A stretch of 15,203 bases of DNA from Candidatus Fermentibacterales bacterium (GTDB lineage: Bacteria; Fermentibacterota; Fermentibacteria; Fermentibacterales; JAFGKQ01). The stretch is from assembly GCA_016928495.1 (NCBI GenBank), contig JAFGKQ010000142.1, positions 1-15,203 of the forward strand. Direction: 5' to 3'. The notes beneath the pieces were generated by a model. That model had not been told where the DNA came from. It searched no databases and was given only the letters and a program-made list of their open reading frames with translations. A program made the position numbers and the translations under genes. Of this stretch, positions 1 through 7,853 are shown piece after piece (positions within the stretch are counted from its first letter, which is position 1; every line of letters begins with the position of its first letter).

Positions 1-90
1 ATGCTGTCCGAGTCGGATATCCCCATGGAGCACGAGGCCAGGGGAATGGTCGGGAAGCTGTTCAGGGCTCTCAAGATGGAGGGCGAGTAG
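1..90 (+). CDS. 3' end of an unidentified protein (partial)
   Basis: Frame 1 is open from the window edge to a TAG at 88-90 and gives 29 residues ending KMEGE. Codons end almost entirely in G or C, as in the surrounding genes, so this is probably the tail of a real gene entering from the left. The first codon happens to be ATG, but nothing shows it is the start. The tail looks like a charged helix and no family can be named. It converges on the minus-strand gene whose stop lies only 4 bases further on, with no terminator between them. Confidence 0.55.
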   Translation: MLSESDIPMEHEARGMVGKLFRALKMEGE

Positions 91-94
91 CCGC

Positions 95-709
95 TCAGTG
101 CGCCCCCATCAGTATGAGCTCCGTCAGGGCGGTGTCCTCGTAGCGATCCCCCGGAAAGACCTCGAGGATCTCGAACGAGACAACGTCGCCGTCCCCCACA
201 TCGGTGGACGGAAGCTGGACATGCTGTAGTTGCCGGGAGTCCGCGAGCTCCACGATGCAGATCGGCTCGCCGTTGACCGATACGAGCGCCCTCGCCACCC
301 GCCCATTGGCGTTCCAGGTACCTTCGGTTCTCCTGTAGCCATTCAGGAGCATCAGGCCCCACAGGGGGTACACGTGCCGCTCCCCGTCGTCGAACCCGCT
401 CTCGTATTTCTCGAGGAGGAAGTCTATCCTCTCTCCCTCGCCGTTGCCGTCCACACCCTCCACCCAGGCAGTGGCTATGTCGGAGTCGTCGAGCATGCCG
501 GGCTCGTAGCAGTGGCCGCCGATGGCGGGAAGGTACGACGTGGCGTCCACGCTCCAGCCTATGGCGCACCACAGGGCGCACATGCAGCCGATGTCCTCCA
601 GGTCCTCTTCGGCCAGGTCGGTGTCCACCCAGGCCTCGAACACGGGAAGCTCCTGTGTCTGCGCAAGCGGAGCCAGCAGCAGGGCTGCCAAGGCGGGAAT
701 CCCCATCAT
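95..709 (-). CDS. Secreted NADase-type glycan-binding (discoidin-like) domain protein
   Basis: This is a 204-residue protein. The N-terminus is a signal peptide (MMGIPALAALLLAPLAQTQ; likely cleavage after PLA), so it should be exported. The mature part fits the NADase-type glycan-binding/translocation domain: a Cys cluster near residues 42-48 (CMC..WC), TAWVEG at about 80-85 followed by GNGEGE, NGYRR near 123-127, and GDRYEDTALTEL close to the C-terminus, where the family has a YPG-K-Y-DT-aisEI signature. In that family the domain is a beta-sandwich that binds glycans; no enzymatic domain is present here. It is the last gene of the operon, 26 bases after the beta-barrel gene. The start is ATG at 709 or the adjacent ATG at 706; the upstream AAGGGGG suits 706 slightly better. 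Family assignment comes from motif recall only. Confidence 0.8.
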   Translation of the reverse strand: MMGIPALAALLLAPLAQTQELPVFEAWVDTDLAEEDLEDIGCMCALWCAIGWSVDATSYLPAIGGHCYEPGMLDDSDIATAWVEGVDGNGEGERIDFLLEKYESGFDDGERHVYPLWGLMLLNGYRRTEGTWNANGRVARALVSVNGEPICIVELADSRQLQHVQLPSTDVGDGDVVSFEILEVFPGDRYEDTALTELILMGAH

Positions 710-735
710 GTCCCCCTTCGAGAGAACGAGGTTTC

Positions 736-1989
736 CTAGAAGTACCAGCCGAACGAGCTGAAGAAGACGTCCGGGTAGCACTCGAACTCGGGTTCCGACC
801 CGCCTCTCTCGGCGGGGCCCGGCTGCCGGCCGTCGCTCCTGTTCAGGGCGTCGCCGGCGAACACCCCCGCCTGGAGCCATACGTTCTGTGCCACGCTGTA
901 ATCCGCAGTCGCCATCAGGTATCCCGACTGGTCGGCGGGGTTCAGGAGCAACTGCCCGGCAACGTTCAGGAGGGGCGTCGCCTGCCAGGAAATGCCCGGA
1001 CAGATGTAGTGCTTTCCAAGCAGGTAGACCCCTCCGGTCTGGTAGGCGGCGCTCGGGGCGAGCCCCGGGTAGTCGGCCCTGTCGGTTGCCCCGGCGGAGC
1101 TGTAGTGGTACTCGAGAAACCCGTAGAGCTCGCCTCCCCAGCTGTAGTCGGCCCCGAGGCTTGCCCTTACGAAGTCCTCGTCCTCGGGCCTCTCCTCCGA
1201 GAAGACCCCTGCTCCCACCCACGCCGCCTCGAGCCAGCCGGATGCGCCACCCAGGGCCCGGGCCAGGTCGAGGCCGATCATGAGGTTCTCGCGGTAGTCG
1301 GCCGCGATCAGAGAGACGTCCGTCCCGGCGAGGTAGAACCGCCCGCGGGCGTAGCAGGCACTGTTCCGCGCAGCGAAGTCCTCTCCGAACAACGCTCCGA
1401 CGTCGAGCTCGGACAGAGCACCCAGGGGAATGCGGGCCCTGGCCGCGTCGACCCCCGCCCTCTTCTCCGTGTCCAGCTCGTTGAAGGCCCAGGGGGCGAT
1501 GAAATCGGTAGGGTTGATCACTCTGGCAGATCCCCAGGAGATGGCCTGTCTGCCGATGTACACGTCACCCAGATCCGGGCTGAGCGAGAGCTGCAGCCGG
1601 TCGAGGTCCTGAAGCACCGCGAAGCTCCCGGTCGTATCACACGGCCCCGGATAGAGCTGGGCCCGGAGGTCGTCCAGCCTGTACCCGAACGGCGCGAAGC
1701 CTGCAGACATGACCCCTTCCCCGAACAGCACGGGGTCCTGTACCCTGGGCGCGAGGGCGTAGGCCCCCGACAGCCTGCACCATCGGGCGGGACGCCACGA
1801 GGCCTCGAGCCTCAGGCTGTTGCTCACTGCTCCCATCACTGGAAGGCTGTCGGAGGCTCCCGTCTCCAGGTAGATCGCAGTGGCATAGCTCTTCCAGCAG
1901 CCGGAGAACGAGGGGGCCGAGCCGGAGGCGGACGCAGCAAATGCGATAAGCGCCATGGCGCATCCTACTGTCCGCCAGACGCCCTTCAC
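736..1989 (-). CDS. Outer-membrane beta-barrel protein, DUF1302-like
   Basis: This 417-residue protein has an N-terminal signal peptide (hydrophobic residues about 8-20, cleavage near ASA/SGS). The rest is alternating amphipathic beta-strand sequence rich in Tyr, Trp and Gly, ending in the aromatic WYF typical of barrel-assembly targets. Residues 146-163 (GRQAISWGSARVINPTDF) resemble the conserved patch of DUF1302-type porins, which are often encoded beside lipid-type inner-membrane transporters and LolA-fold periplasmic proteins. It starts with GTG and overlaps the ATPase stop by four bases (GTGA), with GGAGG nine bases upstream, so it is translationally coupled. Inferred role: the outer-membrane component of the transport operon. 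A generic porin or alginate-export-like barrel is the main alternative. Confidence 0.8.
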   Translation of the reverse strand: MKGVWRTVGCAMALIAFAASASGSAPSFSGCWKSYATAIYLETGASDSLPVMGAVSNSLRLEASWRPARWCRLSGAYALAPRVQDPVLFGEGVMSAGFAPFGYRLDDLRAQLYPGPCDTTGSFAVLQDLDRLQLSLSPDLGDVYIGRQAISWGSARVINPTDFIAPWAFNELDTEKRAGVDAARARIPLGALSELDVGALFGEDFAARNSACYARGRFYLAGTDVSLIAADYRENLMIGLDLARALGGASGWLEAAWVGAGVFSEERPEDEDFVRASLGADYSWGGELYGFLEYHYSSAGATDRADYPGLAPSAAYQTGGVYLLGKHYICPGISWQATPLLNVAGQLLLNPADQSGYLMATADYSVAQNVWLQAGVFAGDALNRSDGRQPGPAERGGSEPEFECYPDVFFSSFGWYF

Positions 1990-2699
1990 TGCGGGGGACC
2001 TCCGGGCTGCCTGCTGTCCTCCGCGATCATGCCGTCCCTCATGACCACTATCCTCCTCGCGCGCTCCATCACTATCCTGTCGTGGGTGGAGAAGACGAAG
2101 GTCATCCCCGTTGTCCGGTTGAGATCCCTCATCATGTCCAGCAGCTCGCCGCTGGTAGTGGAGTCCAGGTTCGCGGTGGGCTCGTCCGCAAGGACGATCG
2201 CGGGCTTCGCGGCCATGGCCCTGGCAACGGCGACCCTCTGCTGCTGACCTCCAGAGAGCTTGCCGGGCAGTCTGTTCTCCATGCCTTTCATGCCGACCAT
2301 CTCGAGTATCTCGAGCACCCTCGCGTGCCTTTCCTCCCTGGGTCTTCCCTGGAGGAGCATGATGTACTCGATGTTCTCCTCGGCCGTCAGCACCGGGATG
2401 AGGTTATAGGCCTGGAACACGAAGCCGATGTTGTCCCTTCTGAAATCCGAGAGCTCCCGTCCGCTCATCTCTCCCAGGGCACGGCCGGCCAGCCAGACCC
2501 TGCCCTGCGTGAGGGAGTCGAGGCCCGCGATGAGGTTCAGGAACGTGGTCTTGCCCGATCCCGAGGGCCCTACGATGGCTGTGAACTCTCCCTCGCGGAT
2601 GACCATGTCGATGCCCCTGACGGCCTCCACCGGCACCCCGTCGTCGGAGTAGGTCTTCCTCACGTTCTCGGCAACGATCAGGCCCTCACTTCCCGTCAT
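1986..2699 (-). CDS. ABC transporter ATPase, LolD/MacB type
   Basis: This 237-residue ATPase has every motif intact: Walker A GPSGSGKT (44-51), Q-loop Gln96, signature LSGGQ (148-152), Walker B ending LADEP with Asp172 and Glu173, and H-loop STHD (His206). The length and the AYNLIPVLTAEENIEY segment are typical of the LolD/MacB/FtsE family, which powers mechanotransmission through FtsX-type permeases rather than pumping across the inner membrane. It starts one base after the stop of the second permease, with AGGAGGA upstream inside the end of that gene, and its stop overlaps the barrel gene's start. It should couple the two FtsX-like permeases encoded upstream as a LolCDE-like heterocomplex. 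Assignment to LolD rather than MacB cannot be made from sequence alone. Confidence 0.96.
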   Translation of the reverse strand: MTGSEGLIVAENVRKTYSDDGVPVEAVRGIDMVIREGEFTAIVGPSGSGKTTFLNLIAGLDSLTQGRVWLAGRALGEMSGRELSDFRRDNIGFVFQAYNLIPVLTAEENIEYIMLLQGRPREERHARVLEILEMVGMKGMENRLPGKLSGGQQQRVAVARAMAAKPAIVLADEPTANLDSTTSGELLDMMRDLNRTTGMTFVFSTHDRIVMERARRIVVMRDGMIAEDSRQPGGPPQ

Positions 2700-2700
2700 C

Positions 2701-3933
2701 CTAGAGACTCCTCCTCATTGCCAGTGCCGGTCTGATCCTGGCCGCGTGCACTGCCGGGTAGAGCCCGACGAGCGCGGTCAGGAGCAGCACCCAGAGAGGA
2801 TAGAAGATGAACTGCTGCAGGGTGAGCACCGGGCGGACAGGCTCTCTGAACGTCGCCCCGGAAAGCTCGATCCCCGTGTAGTCTATGCCCTGCTGGGCAA
2901 CGAGCCAGGTGGCCGCCAGTCCAACCAGCGAGCCGAGCGCGATGGAGATGATCGCGAGCCATGCGGCCTCCAGAACCACAAGGGAAACTATCCTGCCAGC
3001 CCTCGTCCCTATCGCCTTCATCACCCCGAACTCGAAGATGCGTTCGTAGATCGACATGAAGATCGCGTTCATTATGCCGAAGGCCACCAGCCCGAACAGG
3101 ATGACGGCCATGATCAGCGTGGAGAAGTCGGACATCGCCAGAACCGCATCGAGTTGCGCCATCAGGTCGGGCCAGCCCAGCGCCGTGTTGCCGCCTCTGG
3201 AGTAGCCCGCCCAGAAGTTGCTGTCCGCCTGCTCGGCGAGCCGCCTGTCAGAGAGAGTGAAGGCGATCTCCTGGAAGCCATCCTCCGGCAGCCCGAGCAT
3301 CTCCTGTGCCTTCCCGGCGCTCACGAATGACATGGACTCGTCCACGGCTGCCGTGCCTGTCTCCACGATCCCCGAGACCCGGATCATGTCCTGGTAGATG
3401 ATACCGCTCTCTACCTGTGAGATGGTCACCACGACCCTGTCGCCAAGGCCGACCTCCAGGTCCGCTGCGACCTTCGATCCCAGCAGGATGCCCTCCCCGC
3501 CTTCCTCCCGCAGGAACTCCCCGCCGACGATGGAATCGTCTATCCGGGAGACCCGTGACTCCCGCTCCGGGTCTATCCCCACCAGAATCACCGATCGAAG
3601 GTCGGCGGCGGAGCTGACCGTTCCCTGGGCGAGTACGCGAGGCGCGCTTGCTACCACCCGTGGATCACGATCGAGCCTGTCGAGCACCTCTGCGGCCGAG
3701 TCCACCAGGAGCTCGGGGCTGTAGGTCGTGAGGAAGCCCTCCCTGTGTATCTGGGCATCCCCCAGCCAGGTATCGGTCACCGAGTCTATGAGGTTGTCCG
3801 ACATTCCTATCATCAGGCCGTCAGTGAAGACCATAGCTGCTAGACCGATACCTATGGCTGTAGCGGCGATGATGGTCCTCCTGCGGTTGCGCAGGACGTT
3901 CCGCAGAGCGAGTGACAGCAGCTTCCCCGTCAT
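2701..3933 (-). CDS. FtsX/MacB-type ABC permease (second subunit)
   Basis: This 410-residue permease has the LolC/E-MacB topology. A basic N-terminus (ALRNVLRNRRRT) leads into TM1 at about 20-41, followed by a periplasmic MacB-type core domain to about residue 265 and three C-terminal helices. Between the second and third helices lies the coupling stretch ERIFEFGVMKAIGTRAG, the part of FtsX-like domains that contacts the ATPase. It ends with ARIRPALAMRRSL, the usual tail of the family. The start is ATG with GGAG about nine bases upstream, 12 bases after the preceding permease's stop. It shares its N-terminal and C-terminal signatures with that permease, so the two are ancient paralogues forming a heterodimer like LolC/LolE. 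The substrate is not evident from sequence. Confidence 0.94.
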   Translation of the reverse strand: MTGKLLSLALRNVLRNRRRTIIAATAIGIGLAAMVFTDGLMIGMSDNLIDSVTDTWLGDAQIHREGFLTTYSPELLVDSAAEVLDRLDRDPRVVASAPRVLAQGTVSSAADLRSVILVGIDPERESRVSRIDDSIVGGEFLREEGGEGILLGSKVAADLEVGLGDRVVVTISQVESGIIYQDMIRVSGIVETGTAAVDESMSFVSAGKAQEMLGLPEDGFQEIAFTLSDRRLAEQADSNFWAGYSRGGNTALGWPDLMAQLDAVLAMSDFSTLIMAVILFGLVAFGIMNAIFMSIYERIFEFGVMKAIGTRAGRIVSLVVLEAAWLAIISIALGSLVGLAATWLVAQQGIDYTGIELSGATFREPVRPVLTLQQFIFYPLWVLLLTALVGLYPAVHAARIRPALAMRRSL

Positions 3934-3945
3934 GGCGCAGCGCTC

Positions 3946-5160
3946 CTAGTGCATTCTCATGGCCGAGGCGGGCCGGGTGCGGGCCGCGCGCATCGCGGGG
4001 AGCAGGCCGACCAGAATGGCAGTGGCCACGACCGTGATGGACGGAATGTAGACGCTACTCGGTGTGATCATGGCTCTCACGTGCGTGAACTGAATGCCTC
4101 CGTACTCCATGGCCTGAGGCAAGCGGAGCCCGATCTCGTGGAGCAGGTGCAGGCCCAGAAGGCTGGCTGGCAGCGCCAGCAGCACGCTCAACAGCGCCAT
4201 GATCGCTATCTCGGCAAGCACCAGCCTGACGATGCAGACGGGCCTGGTCCCCAGGGCCCTGAGCACTCCGTACTCCCGTTGCCTCTCGAGCACGGACATC
4301 AGTACGGTATTGAGAACGCCCACGGCGACCACCACCATGATCACCGCTACCATGATCCACATTCCCTGCAGGTCTGCCTGCATGGCATGGTAGAACTCGC
4401 TCGCGAACTCCTGCCAGGGCTCCACCAGCAGCTCGTCGTCTGCCAGAGCCTCGCCGATCCTCCCGGCAAGATCCCTCACCCGGCCGAGCGATGCCGCGAT
4501 GACTGCGATCTCGTGGACCCGTCCCTCGAGCATGAATACGTACTGGGCATCATCGAGGTGCATGTAGCAGGAGGCTCTGTCGGTCTGCGGGTCGCCGGTG
4601 TCGACGATCCCGGCTATCGTGCAGCGCTCGTTCGCTATCGAGCCATCGGCGGCCTGTGACAGCAGGATCATGTCCTCACCAACCGCCGCATCGAGGAAAG
4701 CGGCGAGCCCGTCGCCCACCAGAACCTCGCCACGGGCGCTGTCCGAGAGCATCCTGCCGTCAGAGAGCATGCTCTCGAAGCCGGTCGCCCGCGTCTCCCG
4801 CGCGGGATCGAAGCCCACGACCCTCACCCCGCTGCTCTGCTCACCCACCTGGACGAGGGCGGCGGCGTAGAGCCTCGCGGTCCAGCTCTCGACTCCTCTC
4901 ACGGCCTCGACCTTCCCTGCGACCAGCTCGTAGTCGTAGATCGTCTCGTAGAGCGCCGGGTTCTCGACGTACTCCCCGGTGTGGATCTGCACGTGCCCCG
5001 TCCTGCTGCGCGTGAACATGTCGATCACGTCGAGGTAGGCACCTTCCTGCCAGCCGATCGAGAGGGACGAGAGGAAGAACCCGGCGAACATGGTGAGCAT
5101 GGTGAAGACGGTCCTGCGTCGCTGCCGTAGGACGTTCCTGAGTGCCAGTTTCAGGATCAA
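3946..5160 (-). CDS. FtsX/MacB-type ABC permease (first subunit), TTG start
   Basis: This is a 404-residue paralogue of the next permease. It begins (M)ILKLALRNVLRQRRRT, has TM1 at about 17-37, then a large periplasmic domain, and three C-terminal helices around the coupling segment ERQREYGVLRALGTRP. It closes with AARTRPASAMRMH. No ATG or GTG lies at the conserved N-terminus. The frame stays open upstream through the LolA-like gene, but homology to the partner permease places the start at TTG 5158-5160, five bases after the LolA-like stop, with a weak GGGGCGGA upstream. Translation is probably coupled to the upstream gene. Family role: inner-membrane half of a LolCDE/MacB-like machine that transfers a cargo from the membrane outer leaflet to a periplasmic carrier. 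Confidence 0.92.
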   Translation of the reverse strand: MILKLALRNVLRQRRRTVFTMLTMFAGFFLSSLSIGWQEGAYLDVIDMFTRSRTGHVQIHTGEYVENPALYETIYDYELVAGKVEAVRGVESWTARLYAAALVQVGEQSSGVRVVGFDPARETRATGFESMLSDGRMLSDSARGEVLVGDGLAAFLDAAVGEDMILLSQAADGSIANERCTIAGIVDTGDPQTDRASCYMHLDDAQYVFMLEGRVHEIAVIAASLGRVRDLAGRIGEALADDELLVEPWQEFASEFYHAMQADLQGMWIMVAVIMVVVAVGVLNTVLMSVLERQREYGVLRALGTRPVCIVRLVLAEIAIMALLSVLLALPASLLGLHLLHEIGLRLPQAMEYGGIQFTHVRAMITPSSVYIPSITVVATAILVGLLPAMRAARTRPASAMRMH

Positions 5161-5165
5161 GCCGG

Positions 5166-5939
5166 TCAGTCCGCCCCGGACCTGAGGTTCCGCAGGCTGA
5201 ACACGTCCGGGTCTATCTCGAGGTCGAACTCGACGTGGGTGTAGCGTATGGTCGTCCGGTGCCCCTCCTCGTCGGCCGGCACCAGCCTCGTGACTGCGGG
5301 GATGGTCCTTCCACCGAAGTCGGTGTAGTCGCTGAAGCTCATCTCGCGCATGAGCCGGCCGTGCTCGTCGAAGTACCTCATCCACACCGGCAGAAGCTCG
5401 TCCTGGCGCACGGCGCAGAGCACTCTTCCCCAGACGACCGGGACGTCCTCGCCCGGCACCATCTCGAGGTAGCAGTAGCCGTCATCGCTGCCTTCCCCAT
5501 CGTAGTCGACCAGCGAGAAGGAGTAGTCCTCCCGGAACGACGTCTCTCTGACAAGGTCGTCGTTGGTGAAATCCGAGCCCATCCAGGAGCCCATCATCAT
5601 GGAGGGTGGCACACGCATCACGCTATTGGTGTTCGGCAGGTAGTTCCACATCTCGTCACCCAGCCTGAGCGTCGCGAGGCCCCGTTCGCGCGGAGGCTCC
5701 GTCACCAGGATGTAGGTCTTGTCCATGCCCTCGCTCCAGGCCAGGAGCGAGAGGGTTCTCTCCCACTGGGGCGTCACTACCTCCATGGAAATCTCGGCGT
5801 AGCTCGACTCGCTGCGGTACAGCCTGTCCAGCATGTCCACGATCTCGTCCGCGCTCGGGCTCTGTGCCACGGCGACGCCGGACAAGACGGGCAGAGCCAC
5901 AGTGAGCAGGAGGAAGGGCGGAAGACTGCAAAGCATCAT
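5166..5939 (-). CDS. LolA-like outer membrane lipoprotein-sorting protein
   Basis: The product is about 257 residues. A signal peptide (MMLCSLPPFLLLTVALPVLSG.., cleavage after VAVA) exports it to the periplasm. The mature protein matches the LolA-like family usually annotated as outer membrane lipoprotein-sorting protein (PF17131). The hallmark is at 97-130: MWNYLPNTNSVMRVPPSMMM, then GSDFTNDDLV. The family has the open beta-barrel fold that carries acyl chains in a hydrophobic cavity. I chose ATG 5939 because GAGAGG lies seven bases upstream and the signal peptide starts there; a longer GTG start at 5984 would add 15 residues that spoil the signal peptide. It leads the operon, directly before the two permeases, and is probably the periplasmic shuttle. 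Confidence 0.93.
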   Translation of the reverse strand: MMLCSLPPFLLLTVALPVLSGVAVAQSPSADEIVDMLDRLYRSESSYAEISMEVVTPQWERTLSLLAWSEGMDKTYILVTEPPRERGLATLRLGDEMWNYLPNTNSVMRVPPSMMMGSWMGSDFTNDDLVRETSFREDYSFSLVDYDGEGSDDGYCYLEMVPGEDVPVVWGRVLCAVRQDELLPVWMRYFDEHGRLMREMSFSDYTDFGGRTIPAVTRLVPADEEGHRTTIRYTHVEFDLEIDPDVFSLRNLRSGAD

Positions 5940-6061
5940 GCGTGGTCCTCTCGGGATCGAATGGAGCATCAGCGCACCGATCACAACTACACCCGACTCC
6001 GCTCATCGTCAACGTCGTCAGTAATCCGGGAGCGCATTGACTTGTAAACATATGTGTAGCA
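5940..6061. other. Divergent intergenic region between the export operon and the repair genes
   Basis: These 122 bases separate two divergently transcribed units and must hold promoters for both. It is more AT-rich around 6036-6060 than the coding sequence on either side. One minus-strand promoter candidate is listed separately. On the plus strand, TTGACT at 6037-6042 is a possible -35, but no convincing -10 follows before the proposed GTG at 6062. I see no operator palindrome or riboswitch here. Confidence 0.5.
6020..6048 (-). promoter_or_regulatory. Weak candidate promoter for the LolA/FtsX export operon
   Basis: Read on the minus strand, TTTACA (6048-6043) matches the -35 consensus at five of six positions, and ATTACT (6025-6020) follows after a 17-base spacer as a poor -10 (three of six). 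Transcription would begin about 75 bases before the LolA-like start. The spacing and location are good and the -10 is weak, so this is only a candidate. Confidence 0.3.
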
Positions 6062-7828
6062 GTGTCCGGTATGGCCCGGGAACGAAGCACCAGCGACATC
6101 CCCCTGGGGGCGCTGCCCCTGCTTGCGGTCGACTGCCAGACTACAGGGCCGGCGCCCGCGACCAGCAGGTTGCTGGAGATCGCATGGGTCCGGCTGCCCA
6201 TGACGGCCCAACCCGGACCGCCGCCGTCCGACGGGGTCAGCTTCGTTCTGGCCCAGCCCCCGGACGAGCCGGTGGCCACGGCCATACTCAGACTCACCGG
6301 CATCTCGCAGGAGGACATCACGGGCGGAGCTGACCCGAAGGCGGTCTCCCGGGCCCTCCGGGAGGCGATGGAATCGCTCCCTCCGGTGCCGGGCGGCCCG
6401 TTCCTGCTCGCCCACTACGCCCGGTTCGAGCGACCCTGCGTCGAGTCACTGCTCGATCTGACCGGCACCGCGATGCGCCCGGTGTTCATCTGCACCTGGG
6501 AGATAGCGAGAAGGGTTCTCCCCGAGCTACCCAGGAGGGGACTGAGGGCAATCTCCGGCTACTTCGGGCACGGGATCCATGATCTGAAGCGGGCGCTGCC
6601 CAACGCACTTGCCACCGTGACCGTGTGGTACGGCCTGCTGGATCTGCTTGACTCCGAGCGCGGGATCACTGGTCTCCGGGGCCTGCTCGAGCTTCTGCAG
6701 GAACCCCCGCCAGCCCGAACCAGGAACTGGGACATCCCGATGCCCAGAGAGGACAGGCTTGCGATCCCGGACGGCCCGGGGGTCTATCGCTTCCTGGGCG
6801 CTTCCGGCCAGGTGCTCTACGTGGGCAAGGCGACCAGCCTCAGGTCCAGGGTCAACAGCTACTTCAGGACCAAGAGAGCAGACGAGAAGGTCCTCGAGCT
6901 GGTGACTCAGACCAGGCTGATCGAAACCACACCGACCGAGACGGCCCTGGAGGCGGCACTTCTGGAGCTCGAGCTGATCAGGTCGCTGAACCCGCCCTAC
7001 AACACGCTTCTCAGGGACAGGGGCCGGGAGGTCTGGCACTACTCACCCGACCTCGGTCGCTGCTCGTGCGAGGGCGCCACCGGGTTCCCCGTGGGCCCCC
7101 TGCCATCGAGCGACTGCCTGGCTCCGATGCTCATGGTCCGAGAGCTCCTGGATCGGGGGGCCGCTGACGAGAAGCACAGGGACCTCTTCTGCTCCGTCAT
7201 GGCCATCGAGCCCTCCAGGCTCGATGCCGATACGCTGGAAGAGGCGCTGGACCGCTTCAGGATCGCGCGACTCGACGGGCTGGCCGGCACGCCGTCCATC
7301 ACTTCCATGCTCCGAGCGGGCGCCGCGATCTGGATCGAGAAACTGGCCGAGAGGGAAGAGGCGCGGCAGGTCGAGGAAGGAAAGGGCGCCGAAGGGTGCG
7401 AGCCTGCCTCGGTTGCCGTTGCGGAGCCCCCTCTTTCTGCCGACCAGGCCACGCGCTATCTGGAGGGCGCGGTGTCGCACTGCGCTCATCTCGTCAGGCG
7501 CTCGAGGTGGTTCAGGCTGCTCTCCGACTCCCTGCTCCTGTGGACCCCCGGAGGAGTCACTTCCCGCTCCAGGCGATGCCTGGTGCTCCGTGGAGGACAG
7601 GTGATCCGCTGCGACGCCCTTCGGCATGCCGGCGAGCCTGAGGATGGCGGCCCCGGCCCGGGAGGAGCGCGCCGGATACCTGACAGGGCGGCCTACGAGA
7701 GGCTCCGCCTGGTCACGACCGAGCTCCGCCGGCTGGTCTCGACCGATGGCGCCGCTCCGGAGGTCCACCTGCCAACGGAAAGAGTGCTGTCGGCCGAGCG
7801 GCTCGAGCGCCTCCTCCGCATGCAATAA
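6062..7828 (+). CDS. DnaQ-fold (degenerate) exonuclease + GIY-YIG (UvrC N-terminal) fusion protein
   Basis: This is a 588-residue protein. Residues ~20-200 have the DEDDh exonuclease fold (LLAVDCQTTG at 21-29, LAHYARFE at 116-123, KRALPNALAT at 176-185), but most metal-binding residues are replaced. Residues ~235-325 are a UvrC-type GIY-YIG nuclease with its signature intact: PGVYRF (239-244), LYVGKA (252-257), Arg261/263, Glu302 or Glu304 in ALLELELIRS, and PPYN ending at Asn314. The C-terminal ~260 residues resemble the poorly characterised tail of this fusion family (VGPLPSSDCL..), which is best known from actinobacterial DnaQ-UvrC proteins and is related to Cho/UvrC incision activity. Start is GTG 6062 or ATG 6071; neither has a clear ribosome site. 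The TAA stop lies inside the first copy of a repeat. It is the first of two plus-strand nuclease-type genes. Confidence 0.9.
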   Translation: MSGMARERSTSDIPLGALPLLAVDCQTTGPAPATSRLLEIAWVRLPMTAQPGPPPSDGVSFVLAQPPDEPVATAILRLTGISQEDITGGADPKAVSRALREAMESLPPVPGGPFLLAHYARFERPCVESLLDLTGTAMRPVFICTWEIARRVLPELPRRGLRAISGYFGHGIHDLKRALPNALATVTVWYGLLDLLDSERGITGLRGLLELLQEPPPARTRNWDIPMPREDRLAIPDGPGVYRFLGASGQVLYVGKATSLRSRVNSYFRTKRADEKVLELVTQTRLIETTPTETALEAALLELELIRSLNPPYNTLLRDRGREVWHYSPDLGRCSCEGATGFPVGPLPSSDCLAPMLMVRELLDRGAADEKHRDLFCSVMAIEPSRLDADTLEEALDRFRIARLDGLAGTPSITSMLRAGAAIWIEKLAEREEARQVEEGKGAEGCEPASVAVAEPPLSADQATRYLEGAVSHCAHLVRRSRWFRLLSDSLLLWTPGGVTSRSRRCLVLRGGQVIRCDALRHAGEPEDGGPGPGGARRIPDRAAYERLRLVTTELRRLVSTDGAAPEVHLPTERVLSAERLERLLRMQ

Positions 7829-7848
7829 TGGGGACACAACACTTATCT
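7824..7848 (+). repeat. 25-bp repeat end, copy A (contains a stop codon)
   Basis: This copy matches the consensus seen at 7956-7980 (reverse strand) at 22 of 25 positions by eye. Its core reads GGGGACACAACACTTATCT. The TAA that ends the GIY-YIG fusion gene (7826-7828) falls within it. It lies in the same orientation as copy B, six bases before it, so it may be the remnant end of another element. Confidence 0.8.
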
Positions 7849-7853
7849 CTAGG

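Noticed and set aside
655-2247. 530-codon open frame on the plus strand opposite the barrel and ATPase genes
   Set aside because: It is a mirror of well-supported minus-strand genes. Its translation is low-complexity Arg/Gly/Pro/Val-rich with no motifs, as expected opposite high-GC coding sequence.
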